In this document: positions 37,433-47,040 of the stretch, one piece after another
Numbering within the stretch: the stretch's first letter is position 1
How the letters are laid out: each line of letters begins with the position of its first letter
Assembly (NCBI RefSeq): GCF_012035195.1
Contig: NZ_JAAVJH010000011.1
Location: 52,357-116,356 of the forward strand
Source: Sphingomonas corticis
GTDB taxonomy: Bacteria > Pseudomonadota > Alphaproteobacteria > Sphingomonadales > Sphingomonadaceae
Reading direction: 5' to 3'
Length of the DNA: 64,000 nt
Notes under the pieces: generated by a model
Told to the model about the DNA's origin: nothing
Database searches by the model: none
What the model saw: only the letters and a program-made list of their open reading frames with translations
Program-made: the position numbers and the translations under genes

Positions 37433-40400
37433 TCAGAAGCGGTAGCGCGCGCCGAGCAGGAAGCGCGGCTTCAGCTCCTGCGCGAAGACCAGCGCGGTCC
37501 GGTCGCGGCCGTATTGCACCAGCGGCTCGGACAGGAGGTTCACGCCTTCGAAGGACAGTGCGAACTGCTGCGACAGGTCGTAGCTGATGTTGAAGTCGAC
37601 CGTGCCGAAGCTGTCGGTGAAGATCGGGTTGCGATCGTCGCCCTGGTTGGTCGCGGACAGGAACTTCTCGCGCCAGTTGTACGTGACGCGCGCCGACAGC
37701 CCGTCCTTGTCGTAGATCAGCGAGGCGTTGGCGCTGTCGCCCAGCCCCGTCAGCGCGAAGACGTTGACGTCGGGATTGGCGGTGACGTCCACGTTCACGT
37801 CGCCGTTCACCTTCGTGTACGACGCCGCGACGCCGAAGCCGGTGTCGCCGAAGAAGTGCTGCCCGGCCAGCTCGAAGCCGTAGATGTGGCCGTCCTGGTT
37901 GTTGATCGGCTGCGAGATGGCGAAGTTGAACAGCGGGTCCTGCCCGTCGGCCACCACGTCCACCGCACGCAACAGGTCGTTGGCATATTGCGCGTTGAAC
38001 TCGCCGTTCGTCGAGTTGGCGCGATAGGCGGCGTCGGCGCCGGCCGTGCTGCCGCCGTTCTGCTGAAGCAGCGCGGTGTAGCTGAACAGGTTCACGTCGT
38101 TGATCGTCGCGCCGAGCGCGGCCAGCCGCTCCAGCGCGATGCCCGAGCGCGAGCCCGGCGCGCCCGCAGACGGATCGCGCAGGCCGAAGGCGTCGCGGTT
38201 GAAGATGCCGGAGCCGAGGAAGTTGCGCACCCGCTTGTCGAAGAAGCCGACGGAGACGAAGCTGGACGGCTTGTAATACCACTCGACGGACACGTCGAAA
38301 TTGTCCGACACCAGCGGCTTCAGATTGGCGTTGCCGCTGCTGCCCGTGCCCACGCCGTCCAGCGCGGTCGGACGGGTCGGGCCGCCGACCGTGGTGGAGG
38401 CGAACAGGTTGCCGTAGTCCGGCCGCGCCAGCGTGCGGCTGGCGGAGGCGCGGGCGATGACGTTGTCGATCACCTCGATGTTGAAATCGACCGAGGGCAG
38501 CAGGTTGGTGTAGCGGCCGCTCTGCTGCACCTGCACCGGCGTCGCGCTGGCGATCGACGGCAGCAGGTTCGCGAAGTCGTTGTCCGACTGCCACAGGATC
38601 GCGGTGGGCGCGACCTGCAGCGCGCGGGAGCGCACGCGCGTCTCCTCGTAGCGGGTTCCGAAGACGAGGTTGGCGGTGCGCCCGGCGATCTCGCCCTTCC
38701 AGGTGATCTGGCCGTAGACCGACCACACCTTCTCGCCCACCTCGTCGAAGTCGCTGCCGGTCACGTTGACCGGGTTGGCGGCGTAGAAGGGCGACAGGAT
38801 GTCGAGCAGGTCGATCGCGTTGCCGCGGAACGCGACGCGCGCGGATCCGGTCGCCTTCGGATCGAAATGGTCGAACTTGCAGGCCAGGCAGAAGGTGTCG
38901 ACCAGGTCCGGCGCCAGGCGCGAGATGATGCCGGGATCGCCGATGCCCCAGTCACCCAGCTGCTGCTGCGTCTGCGTGCGCGTGCTCGTCATCTTCGTCG
39001 CGGTGTAATTGCCGCCGAAGTCGAAGCGGCTGCCCTCGCCCAGGTCCCAGCCGAAGTCGACGCGCCCGCCGTTGATCCGCTGGCGCTGGCTGGACGCGAT
39101 GGTGCGCGCCACCTGCGAGCCGAGGTCGCCGAGGTCGAGCACGCCGTTGCCGTTGCCGCGCACCGCGTCGTTGATGTTCTGCACCTGCACGGGGAAGCCG
39201 CTGGAGAAGTCCACCGACTGCGACGCGCCGACCGGCGCGCCCAGGCTGACCAGCGTCGCCGAGGTGCCGTTCCGGTTGTCCGGCGTGGAGGTGGACACCG
39301 CGTGATAGCCGTCGGCGTTGACGCTGAAGCGGTCGGTCAGCTCCCACTTGGCGTTGAGGCCGTAGGACTCGAGCCGCGTCTTCGTGGCGCGCTGCTGCTG
39401 CTCGTAGCCGAAGTCCTTGGCGCCGTCGTCGGTGCGTTGGAGGAACACCGCGGTCGGGATGGCCTCGTTGCCGCCGAACTCGACCTGGTTGAACGGGCGG
39501 TTGAACCAATTGGTCTGTTCCGATCGTTGCTCGCGCAGCCGGTTCTGCGCGAACAGCGCGTCGGCGGTGAAGGTGATCGTGTCGGTCGGCCTGAACTGCG
39601 CCACCGCCTGGCCGTTGATGCGCTCGCGCCGGTTCTCCGAGAATTGATAGCGGCTGTCGTTGGGGATCAGGACATAGCCCGACGTCGGGCGGGTGCCGCT
39701 GATCTGCGTCGTCGGGCTGATATAGTCGCCGGGCGTGAAGAAGGCGTCGGTGGCGACCACGTTGAAGTAGTTGGGCGCGCTCTGCACCGAGGCGCTGTCG
39801 CGGCGCTGGTAGCTGCCGAAGACGGACAGGCCGAAGCGCTGGTCCGCGTCCGACCAGCTGACGAGGCCCGACAGCTCGGGCAGGATCTTGCTGCCGTGGC
39901 GTTCCTTGTCGCTGAGGCTGTCGTCGTACAGCGCCTTCGCGCCGACCGATCCCGACAGGCCGGGCTCGCGCGCGTCGAGCGGCTTGCGCGTGACGACGTT
40001 GATCGCGGCGCCGATGCCGCCCGAGGGGATGGCGGCGCGCCCGGTCTTGTACACCTCCAGCGCACTGACGCCTTCGGACGCCAGGTTCTGGAAATCGAAG
40101 GAGCGGCTGGTGCCGCGGGCGAAGTCGCCCGAGCCGCTGGTGTCGACGTTGGACGCGGGCAGCTGGCGTCCGTTCAGCGTGACGAGGTTGAACCCGCCGG
40201 AAAAGCCGCGCACCGACACCTGCGAGCCCTCGCCGTTCACGCGGTTGATCGACACGCCGGTGATCCGCTGGAGCGATTCGGCGAGGTTGGTGTCGGGAAA
40301 CTTGCCGATGTCCTCCGCGGAGATCGCATCGACGACGCCCGCCGAGTTGCGCTTGATGTCGATGGCGCGGTCCAGGCTGGCGCGGATGCCGGTGACGACG

Positions 40401-40630
40401 ATGTCGGTCGTCGGATCGGTATCGGGCTGGCCCTGCGGGTCCTGCCCGGTCTGCTGGACGCTGCTCGATTCGGTCGCGGGCGCATTCGACGGCTGCGCGT
40501 TGCTGGCCTGCGATCCCGGCTCGACCGGCACCACCGTCTGCGCGGCGGCGGGCAGCGCCAGTCCGGCGGCGACCGCCAGCATGGACGTGGAGCGTACCAG
40601 CGTCGTGAAGGCCATTGTTCCCCTCATCAT
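37433..40630 (-). CDS. TonB-dependent receptor (large, glycan-uptake type)
   Basis: 1065 residues from ATG 40630, placed after AAAGGGAGAAGG; ATG at 40627 or 40615 is also possible. Signal peptide: RSTSMLAVAAGLALPAAAQ. The mature N-terminus has the box ATDIVVTGIRASLD-like segment (TTDIVVTGIRASLDRAIDIK), then a plug with SAEDIGKFPDTNLAESLQRI and GVSINRVNGEGSQVSVRGFS, then a ~850-residue beta barrel ending in GARYRF. This is the Caulobacter/sphingomonad family of large receptors, often for oligosaccharides. It is divergent from a LacI regulator, with a LacI-type operator 64 bases upstream of the start, and a GH3 gene sits beyond it. Together these suggest glucan or xylan oligosaccharide uptake. 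Confidence 0.93.
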   Translation of the reverse strand: MMRGTMAFTTLVRSTSMLAVAAGLALPAAAQTVVPVEPGSQASNAQPSNAPATESSSVQQTGQDPQGQPDTDPTTDIVVTGIRASLDRAIDIKRNSAGVVDAISAEDIGKFPDTNLAESLQRITGVSINRVNGEGSQVSVRGFSGGFNLVTLNGRQLPASNVDTSGSGDFARGTSRSFDFQNLASEGVSALEVYKTGRAAIPSGGIGAAINVVTRKPLDAREPGLSGSVGAKALYDDSLSDKERHGSKILPELSGLVSWSDADQRFGLSVFGSYQRRDSASVQSAPNYFNVVATDAFFTPGDYISPTTQISGTRPTSGYVLIPNDSRYQFSENRRERINGQAVAQFRPTDTITFTADALFAQNRLREQRSEQTNWFNRPFNQVEFGGNEAIPTAVFLQRTDDGAKDFGYEQQQRATKTRLESYGLNAKWELTDRFSVNADGYHAVSTSTPDNRNGTSATLVSLGAPVGASQSVDFSSGFPVQVQNINDAVRGNGNGVLDLGDLGSQVARTIASSQRQRINGGRVDFGWDLGEGSRFDFGGNYTATKMTSTRTQTQQQLGDWGIGDPGIISRLAPDLVDTFCLACKFDHFDPKATGSARVAFRGNAIDLLDILSPFYAANPVNVTGSDFDEVGEKVWSVYGQITWKGEIAGRTANLVFGTRYEETRVRSRALQVAPTAILWQSDNDFANLLPSIASATPVQVQQSGRYTNLLPSVDFNIEVIDNVIARASASRTLARPDYGNLFASTTVGGPTRPTALDGVGTGSSGNANLKPLVSDNFDVSVEWYYKPSSFVSVGFFDKRVRNFLGSGIFNRDAFGLRDPSAGAPGSRSGIALERLAALGATINDVNLFSYTALLQQNGGSTAGADAAYRANSTNGEFNAQYANDLLRAVDVVADGQDPLFNFAISQPINNQDGHIYGFELAGQHFFGDTGFGVAASYTKVNGDVNVDVTANPDVNVFALTGLGDSANASLIYDKDGLSARVTYNWREKFLSATNQGDDRNPIFTDSFGTVDFNISYDLSQQFALSFEGVNLLSEPLVQYGRDRTALVFAQELKPRFLLGARYRF

Positions 40631-40693
40631 CCTTCTCCCTTTTTTGCGGGCGATCACGCGTCGGCCCGTCGCTTCACGATAACGCTAACAGTT

Positions 40694-40708
40694 TGTCCTA
40701 CGTTGTCA
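40694..40708 (-). promoter_or_regulatory. putative LacI-family operator upstream of the TonB receptor
   Basis: Minus-strand TGACAACGTAGGACA: one half, TGACAACG, is identical to that of the site at 41882; the other half is degenerate. The ideal palindrome would be TGACAACGTTGTCA, with the central CG typical of LacI-family operators. It lies between the divergent receptor and regulator genes. Confidence 0.55.
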
Positions 40709-40853
40709 ATCAGGAACTAGCGCTTCCGCCCGTGCTCACAGGAATTTTCCCGACCGTAGTGTCGGATCGGGCAATCTGGCAGCCACGAACCGCTTGCCCG
40801 TGGCCGTCAACGTCGTCAGGACCAGAGGCGCGAATGAAGGGACGGCAAGGGGC

Positions 40854-41873
40854 ATGAGGCAGCAGAAGCGCGCGACCATCGTCGATGTCGGCCGCTCCGC
40901 CGGCGTGTCGACGAAAACGGTGTCGCGCGTGTTCAACGGCGAGCCGCACGTCAGCGATTCGATCCGGCAGCGGGTCCGTGCGGCGGCGGAGGCGCTGAAC
41001 TACCACCCCAACGTCATGGCGCGCGCGTTGGTGCAGCGGCGGTCGAACCTGATCGGCCTGGTGTACGAGAACCCGTCGTCGAGCTACGTCACCGAGTTGC
41101 AGATGGGGGTGCTCCACCGCCTGCGCGGCGAACGCTATCGATTGGTGGTGATCCCCATCGAATCGGTGGCCGAACATGCGGGAGAGGTGGTGGCATTGCT
41201 GCGGTCGGCCGGGCTGGACGGCGTGGTGCTGGCCCCGCCAGCCTCCGACGATGCCCGTATCCTGAACGACCTGGCGAGTGCCGGCATCCGCTGCGCGCGC
41301 ATTGCGCCGACCCGGCTGCTCGACGCGGCACCCGGCGCTACGGTCGACGATGTCGTCGCAGCGCGGGAAATCGCCGCGTATCTCATCGACTTGGGGCATC
41401 GCGACATTGCGATCATCAAAGGCGACCCGACCCATGCCTCCGCGGAGGCGCGGCTGCTCGGCTACAGTCAGGCGTTCCACGCCGCCGGTCTGGCGCTGCG
41501 GCTTGATCGCATCGAACCGGGGCTGTTCACGCGCGACAGCGGCTACGAGGCGGCGATGCGATTGCTGGCGCGACCCGACCGACCGACCGCGATCCTGGCG
41601 CAGAACGACGAGATGGCTGTCGGCGCGCTGATCGCCGCGCGTGAATGCGGGCTGGGCGTTCCGCACGACCTGTCCATCGTCGGCTTCGACGACTCGGACG
41701 TGGCGCGCATCGCCTGGCCGGCGATCACCACGGTTCGCCAGCCGGTGTTCGACATGGCGGTGGCGGCGGCGGACATGGTGGTCGCGCAGCTCGAAGGGGG
41801 ACTTGCCGAAACGCTGCGAGCGCACGATCACGCGCTGGTCGTGCGCGGATCGGCCGCCGCGCCGTCGGCTTGA
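40854..41873 (+). CDS. LacI family transcriptional regulator
   Basis: 339 residues from ATG 40854, with AAGGGG just upstream. N-terminal helix-turn-helix: RATIVDVGRSAGVSTKTVSR then VFNGEPHVSDSIRQRVRAAA, the hinge helix NYHPNVMARAL, and a periplasmic-binding-like effector domain (LIGLVYENPSSSYVTELQMG, VDGVVLAPPASDD-like block, then PTAILAQNDEMAVGAL and LSIVGFDDSDVARIAWPAIT). It should bind a sugar or oligosaccharide as inducer. It is divergent from the TonB receptor and 69 bases upstream of the GH3 gene; matching candidate operators precede both, so it probably represses both. Confidence 0.95.
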   Translation: MRQQKRATIVDVGRSAGVSTKTVSRVFNGEPHVSDSIRQRVRAAAEALNYHPNVMARALVQRRSNLIGLVYENPSSSYVTELQMGVLHRLRGERYRLVVIPIESVAEHAGEVVALLRSAGLDGVVLAPPASDDARILNDLASAGIRCARIAPTRLLDAAPGATVDDVVAAREIAAYLIDLGHRDIAIIKGDPTHASAEARLLGYSQAFHAAGLALRLDRIEPGLFTRDSGYEAAMRLLARPDRPTAILAQNDEMAVGALIAARECGLGVPHDLSIVGFDDSDVARIAWPAITTVRQPVFDMAVAAADMVVAQLEGGLAETLRAHDHALVVRGSAAAPSA

Positions 41874-41881
41874 CATCCCTA

Positions 41882-41895
41882 TGACAACGTTGACA
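41882..41895 (+). promoter_or_regulatory. putative LacI-family operator upstream of GH3
   Basis: TGACAACGTTGACA, close to the perfect palindrome TGACAACGTTGTCA, in the 69-base gap between the regulator and the GH3 gene. It shares the half-site TGACAACG with the receptor-side operator. Confidence 0.6.
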
Positions 41896-41942
41896 ATGCG
41901 AGCGGACGCGGACGATCGATCGTCCCTGGGGAGAGGATCACG

Positions 41943-44477
41943 ATGCATCGTCGCTTTTCGCGCCCGGCACGGCTGATGCTGGCCGTCGGTTCGCTGACTT
42001 CCGCACTGCCCGCCGGCGCCGGGGAAGCGCAGCAGCCCGCCGCGGCGGACGGCGCCACGACCGTCCACCCCGCGCAATGGCCCGCACCGCGCTGGCCGCT
42101 GGCGCGCGACGCCGCGGTCGAGCGCCGCATCGCTGACCTTGTCCGCCGCATGACGCTGGAGGAGAAGGTCGGGCAGGTGATCCAGGCCGACATCGCCAGC
42201 GTCACGCCCGACGACGTGCGCCGCTATCACCTGGGCTCCGTGCTGAACGGCGGCAATTCCGGCCCGGGCGGCGACGACCTGGCGCCAGCGCCCAAGTGGC
42301 TCGCGCTGGCCGATGCCTTCTACGCGGCGTCAACCGACCGGCGGGACGGCGGCGTCGGCATCCCGCTGATCTGGGGGACGGACGCGGTGCACGGCCACTC
42401 GAACATCGTCGGCGCCACGCTGTTCCCGCACAATGTCGGGCTGGGCGCCGCCAACGATCCCGCGCTGGTCGAGCGGATCGGCCGCGCCACCGCCGCGGAG
42501 ATCCGCGTGACCGGCCAGGAATGGACCTTCGCGCCGACCGTGGCCGTCCCGCAGGACGCACGCTGGGGCCGCGCCTACGAGGGCTATTCGTCCGATCCCG
42601 CGCTGGTCGCCCGCTACACCGGGGCGATGGTGCGCGGGTTGCAGGGGCCGGCCGGCGGGGGCGCGCTGCTGAAGGGGCCGTACGTGCTCGCCTCGACCAA
42701 GCATTTCCTGGCCGACGGCGGCACGTTCGAGGGGCGCGACCAGGGCGACGCGCGGATCGGCGAGGACACGCTGCGCGACGTCCACGGCCGCCCCTACGGC
42801 CCCGCGATCGAGAACGGCGTCGCGACCGTGATGACCAGCTTCTCCAGCTGGAACGGGCTGAAGATCGCGGCCAACCGCGGGCTGGTGACGGACGTGCTGA
42901 AGGGGCGGATGAACTTCGACGGCTTCGTCGTCACCGACTGGAACGCGCACGGCCAGCTGCCCGGCTGCACCAACGCCAGCTGCCCGGTGGCGATCAACGC
43001 CGGGGTCGACATGTACATGGCGCCCGACAGCTGGAAGCCGCTCTATCACTCGCTGCTGGCGCAGGCCAAGGACGGCACGGTGCCGATCGCGCGGCTGGAC
43101 GATGCGGTGACGCGCATCCTGCGCACGAAGATGCGGCTGGGGCTGTTCGAAGCGGGCAAGCCGTCGTCCCGGCTGCTGGCGGGCCGGTGGGACCTGCTGG
43201 GCGCGCCCGCGCACCGCGCGCTGGCACGCGAGGCGGTGGGCAAATCGCTGGTGCTGCTGAAGAACCAGGGCGTGCTGCCGGTGAAGGCCGGTGCGCGGGT
43301 GCTGGTGGCGGGGGACGGGGCGGACGATGTCGCGCGCCAGTCCGGCGGCTGGACGCTGACGTGGCAGGGTACCGGCCTGACCCGCGCGAACTTTCCCGGC
43401 GCGACGTCGATCTACGACGGGCTGCGCGAGGCGGTGACGCGCGGCGGCGGCACCGCGACGCTGAGTGCGGACGGACGCTTCACGACGAAGCCGGACGTCG
43501 CGATCGTCGTGTTCGGCGAGACTCCCTACGCCGAGTTCCAGGGCGACCTGAAGACGCTGCAGCTGCGCGCCGACCAGCGCGGTCCGGTGGAGACGATGCG
43601 GCGGCTGAAGGCGCAGGGCGTGCCCGTGGTGGCGGTGATGCTGACCGGGCGGCCGCTGTTCGCCGGGCCCGAGCTGAACCTGGCCGACGCATTCGTCGTC
43701 GCGTGGCTGCCGGGCAGCGAGGGCGCGGGCGTGGCCGACCGGCTGATCGCGCCGCCCGGGGGCCAGGCGGGCGGAAAACGGGCGCCGGGCTTCACCGGGC
43801 GCCTGTCGATGCCGTGGCCCGCGACGGCGCGGGCGGACGGGCCGGTGCTGTTCCCGCTGGGCTATGGCCTGACCGGGCGCGAGGCGGCGCGGCGCTGGAC
43901 GCCGGTGTCCGAGGACCCTGGCGTGGCCGATGGGGACGAGGGCGGCGTGTTCCTTTCCGACGGTGCGCCGGCGGCCGGATGGTCGCTGCGTGTCGAGGGC
44001 GCGACGGGCGAGAGCACCAGGATCACCACGTTGCCCGCGGTCGCCGCGGGCGGGCGGGTTCGCGTGACCGCGGTGGACGCGCGCGTGCAGGAAGGCGCAC
44101 GTCGCTTCGACCTGGCCGGAGGCGGAGTGCAGCAGGTGGCGCTTGCCGCCAAGTCGCCGCTCGACCTGACGCGGCAGTCCAACGGCGACGTGATGCTGGT
44201 GGCGACGATCCGCTTCGACACGCGCCCCGCCGCCGACGCGGTGCTGCTGGCGCAATGCGGGCGCGGATGCGCGGAGACCGTGCCGCTCGCCCCGGCTGCG
44301 GCGGCGACCGGCAAATTCGTCACGCTGGGCGTGCCGCTCAAGTGCCTGGGTCCGGACCTGTCCGCGGTCGAGGTGCCGTTCGCGCTGCGGGCGAGCGGGC
44401 GCATGTCGTTCACGCTGGCGCGGGTCGCGCTGGGCACCGTGGCGGACCGCGTTCTGGCGTGTCCGCCGGCGCGGTAG
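41943..44477 (+). CDS. glycoside hydrolase family 3 (beta-glucosidase / exo-glucanase type)
   Basis: 844 residues with a signal peptide (RLMLAVGSLTSALPAGAGEA), so periplasmic or outer-membrane side. The GH3 N-terminal barrel has RMTLEEKVGQVIQADI, GIPLIWGTDAVHGHSNIVGA, the substrate pair K253-H254 in STKHFLADGG and the nucleophile D332 in DGFVVTDWNAHGQ. The second domain is NQGVLPVKAGARVLVAGDGA through PVVAVMLTGRPLF. A C-terminal ~170-residue beta-rich domain (after the RLSMPWPATARADGPVLFPL junction) resembles that of exo-1,4/1,3-beta-glucosidase ExoP. It cleaves terminal beta-glucosyl residues. It follows the LacI gene and a LacI-type operator. Confidence 0.94.
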   Translation: MHRRFSRPARLMLAVGSLTSALPAGAGEAQQPAAADGATTVHPAQWPAPRWPLARDAAVERRIADLVRRMTLEEKVGQVIQADIASVTPDDVRRYHLGSVLNGGNSGPGGDDLAPAPKWLALADAFYAASTDRRDGGVGIPLIWGTDAVHGHSNIVGATLFPHNVGLGAANDPALVERIGRATAAEIRVTGQEWTFAPTVAVPQDARWGRAYEGYSSDPALVARYTGAMVRGLQGPAGGGALLKGPYVLASTKHFLADGGTFEGRDQGDARIGEDTLRDVHGRPYGPAIENGVATVMTSFSSWNGLKIAANRGLVTDVLKGRMNFDGFVVTDWNAHGQLPGCTNASCPVAINAGVDMYMAPDSWKPLYHSLLAQAKDGTVPIARLDDAVTRILRTKMRLGLFEAGKPSSRLLAGRWDLLGAPAHRALAREAVGKSLVLLKNQGVLPVKAGARVLVAGDGADDVARQSGGWTLTWQGTGLTRANFPGATSIYDGLREAVTRGGGTATLSADGRFTTKPDVAIVVFGETPYAEFQGDLKTLQLRADQRGPVETMRRLKAQGVPVVAVMLTGRPLFAGPELNLADAFVVAWLPGSEGAGVADRLIAPPGGQAGGKRAPGFTGRLSMPWPATARADGPVLFPLGYGLTGREAARRWTPVSEDPGVADGDEGGVFLSDGAPAAGWSLRVEGATGESTRITTLPAVAAGGRVRVTAVDARVQEGARRFDLAGGGVQQVALAAKSPLDLTRQSNGDVMLVATIRFDTRPAADAVLLAQCGRGCAETVPLAPAAAATGKFVTLGVPLKCLGPDLSAVEVPFALRASGRMSFTLARVALGTVADRVLACPPAR

Positions 44478-44575
44478 CAGGCAGCGATACCAGGCAGCGA
44501 TACCCCTCATCGGTGAGAGCTCGGCGCGCGACCCGCATCGCGCGCCGAAGCCGCGTTCGTCACCCTCACGAAAAC

Positions 44576-44595
44576 ATTCACTCGCGTGAGAGTGA
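44576..44595 (+). promoter_or_regulatory. putative TetR operator upstream of the second TonB receptor
   Basis: ATTCACTCGCGTGAGAGTGA contains TCACTC and GAGTGA half-sites six bases apart. A TTGACA hexamer (possible -35) begins at 44599, right beside it. A related element lies at 52291 upstream of the SDR gene of the same cluster, and the cluster encodes a TetR regulator. Confidence 0.45.
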
Positions 44596-44669
44596 CTGTT
44601 GACAAGGGTGAACGTTGCGGGCAGCTTCGCCTCAGATGCCGATCGAAGAGCGGCCGCACAGGAGGGGTT

Positions 44670-47039
44670 ATGAAGGTGAAGCTACTGGCGTCCGCCGCCG
44701 CCGTGACGATCGCGGCCATTGCGCCCGCCGCAGCGCAGTCCGCCGCGCAGGACACCGGCCAGGCGCCCCCCTCCGACGCACCGGCGCAGAAGGTGGAGGA
44801 GATCGATCCCGCCGCCGGAGCGCAGGACCTCCTCGTCACCGCCACGCGGCGCGCCGAGCGGATCCAGGACGTGCCGATCAGCGTCAGCGCTTTCCAGCAG
44901 GAGGAACTGACGGAGAAGGGCATCGTCGGATTCGAGGGCATCGCTCGCGAAACGCCGGGCGTGGTGCTGAACCGGCCGACGCAGAACTTCAACAACTTCA
45001 CCGCGCGCGGCATCGCGACCAACGGCTACAACGCCAATCTGCAGAGCTCCGTCGCGGTGTACATTGACGAGCTGCCCGTCTCGACCATCGGCAACACGAC
45101 GGTGGTCGATCCCAACCTGTTCGACGTGGAGCGGGTGGAATTCCTGCGCGGGCCGCAGGGCACGCTGTTCGGATCGGGCTCGCTGTCGGGTGCGATGCGC
45201 ATCCTGACGAAGAGCCCCGACCTTAACGATTTCGACACGTCCGCGCTGGTCGACTTCGGCCTGACCGGCTCCGACAGCTTTCGCCAGCGCTACAACCTGA
45301 TGGTCAACGTGCCGGTGGTGGACGATAAGCTGGCGGTGCGCGCGGTCGGCTTCTACCGCCACGAGGAAGGGTATCTCGACAACGTCGGCACCGGCGTGCG
45401 CAATTCGAACACGCTGGTGGACTGGGGCGGGCGGCTGGTGACGCTGTGGAAGCCGACGGACCGGCTGTCGATCAAGCTGCTCGGCAGCTACGAGGACAGC
45501 GATCCGAAGGACTCCTCCCTCACCAGCCCGTCGCTCGGCCGCGAGAAGCGCGTGTCGGACCAGCCCGACCGCTTCACCGGCAAGCAGACGATTGCCAATG
45601 CGACGATCGACTATGAGTTCGATTTCGCCCGGCTCACCAGCTCGTCCACCTACTCGCGCTTCAACCAGCGGTTCTTCCTGGACCTCGCCGGCACCTTCCC
45701 GCCGGGCGGGTTCGCGGGCGCACCGATCGCGTTCGGGCTGGACGCGGCGGCGCGCGACCGGGTGTTCGTGCAGGAGACGCGGCTCGTCTCCGCGCTGGAC
45801 GGGCCGTTCCAGTTCACGGCCGGCGGCTTCTACCTGCGTCGCCGGCGCGACACCGACTTCCTCTACCGCTCCAATCCGGCCTTCCTGGCGGCGCGCGGCT
45901 TCACCGGGCTGCCCGACCAATATTACCAGAAGCAATATACCTATCAGATCAACGAGGAGCTGGCCGGGTTCGGCGAGCTGACCTACCGCTTCTCGCCGCG
46001 ATTCTGGCTGACGGGCGGCGTGCGCTACGGCCGGATCTCCGCGCAGGGCTTCACGAAGGAGGGCGGTTACCTCGCGACCGCGCCCGCGTTCGCGAACCTC
46101 AACTACCTCCAGGCGGCGCTCGCCGGGCTGCGCGGGCCGAACGGCGCCTTCCTGCCGGTGAACTTCACGCAGTTCACCCCCTATCAGCCGGTCACCGGCG
46201 TCAAGGCGACGGGGCAGAAGCCGCAGTGGAAGGCCAGCGCCTCGTTCAAGCCGAGCGAGACGCTGACGACCTACGCCACCTTCTCCACCGGTTTCCGCGC
46301 GCCGATCGTCAACGCCTTCGCCGGGCGCGCGAGCGTGGTGAACCAGAACGACATCATCATCCCCGACGGCGCCTCGTCGGACGACCTGAAGAGCTACGAG
46401 ATCGGCGCGAAGGGGCGGTGGCTGGACGGGCGCGTGACGATCAACGTCGCCGCCTATCGCATCGACTGGAGCAACATCCAGGCGCAGGCGAACCGCGTGT
46501 CCGATTCGGTGCAGTTCGCGACCAACATCGGCGCCGCGGTCAGCAAGGGGTTCGAGGTGGAGATGGGCGTGGTGCCCGCGACCGACGTCTTCCTCGGCTT
46601 CAACGTGGCGTACAACGACGCGAAGATCACCGAGCTGACTGCGGCGGAGGCGGCGATCTCCGGCGCGGTGCCGGGGCACCGGCTGTCCGCGCCGCGGTTG
46701 CAGGGTGCGCTCTACACCTCCTACGGCTTCGACCTCGGCAACGGGGCGAAGGCGACGGCGGCGGTCAACGCGCAATATGTCGGATCGTACAACAGCTCGT
46801 TCCCGAATACGCCGGGCAATCCGAACCTGCGCCTCTCCACCTTCGGAGAGACCGACGAATACGTGAACGTCAACGCCAGCCTGGGCGTGAGGAAGGGCCG
46901 CTGGACGGGGCAGCTGTACGTCGAGAACGCCTTCGACGATCATTCGGTGGTGTACATCCACCCCGAGGCGTTCCTGGTCAGCCGCTTCGGCACGCTGCGC
47001 CCGCGCACGGTCGGCGTTCGCCTCGGCTACGGCATCTGA
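44670..47039 (+). CDS. TonB-dependent receptor of the catabolic cluster
   Basis: 789 residues from ATG 44670, with AGGAGGGG perfectly placed. Signal peptide KVKLLASAAAVTIAAIAPAA followed by AQS. Plug: LLVTATRRAERIQDVPISVS, IVGFEGIARETPGVVLNRPT, then VAVYIDELPVSTIG and VEFLRGPQGTLFGSGSLSGA. The barrel ends in GVRLGYGI. This is the common sphingomonad receptor type often tied to aromatic, terpenoid or ester substrates rather than iron. It is first of a run with MFS, esterase and acyl-CoA ligase genes, one base from the MFS start, so its substrate is probably the ester or acid that the cluster degrades. Confidence 0.93.
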   Translation: MKVKLLASAAAVTIAAIAPAAAQSAAQDTGQAPPSDAPAQKVEEIDPAAGAQDLLVTATRRAERIQDVPISVSAFQQEELTEKGIVGFEGIARETPGVVLNRPTQNFNNFTARGIATNGYNANLQSSVAVYIDELPVSTIGNTTVVDPNLFDVERVEFLRGPQGTLFGSGSLSGAMRILTKSPDLNDFDTSALVDFGLTGSDSFRQRYNLMVNVPVVDDKLAVRAVGFYRHEEGYLDNVGTGVRNSNTLVDWGGRLVTLWKPTDRLSIKLLGSYEDSDPKDSSLTSPSLGREKRVSDQPDRFTGKQTIANATIDYEFDFARLTSSSTYSRFNQRFFLDLAGTFPPGGFAGAPIAFGLDAAARDRVFVQETRLVSALDGPFQFTAGGFYLRRRRDTDFLYRSNPAFLAARGFTGLPDQYYQKQYTYQINEELAGFGELTYRFSPRFWLTGGVRYGRISAQGFTKEGGYLATAPAFANLNYLQAALAGLRGPNGAFLPVNFTQFTPYQPVTGVKATGQKPQWKASASFKPSETLTTYATFSTGFRAPIVNAFAGRASVVNQNDIIIPDGASSDDLKSYEIGAKGRWLDGRVTINVAAYRIDWSNIQAQANRVSDSVQFATNIGAAVSKGFEVEMGVVPATDVFLGFNVAYNDAKITELTAAEAAISGAVPGHRLSAPRLQGALYTSYGFDLGNGAKATAAVNAQYVGSYNSSFPNTPGNPNLRLSTFGETDEYVNVNASLGVRKGRWTGQLYVENAFDDHSVVYIHPEAFLVSRFGTLRPRTVGVRLGYGI

Positions 47040-47040
47040 C

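Noticed and set aside
37514..40720. 1068-codon open frame on the plus strand
   Set aside because: Exactly antisense to the TonB receptor, whose signal peptide, plug and barrel motifs are clear on the minus strand; the plus frame has none.
42330..44510. 726-codon minus-strand frame over GH3
   Set aside because: Antisense to a gene with signal peptide and full GH3 active-site motifs.
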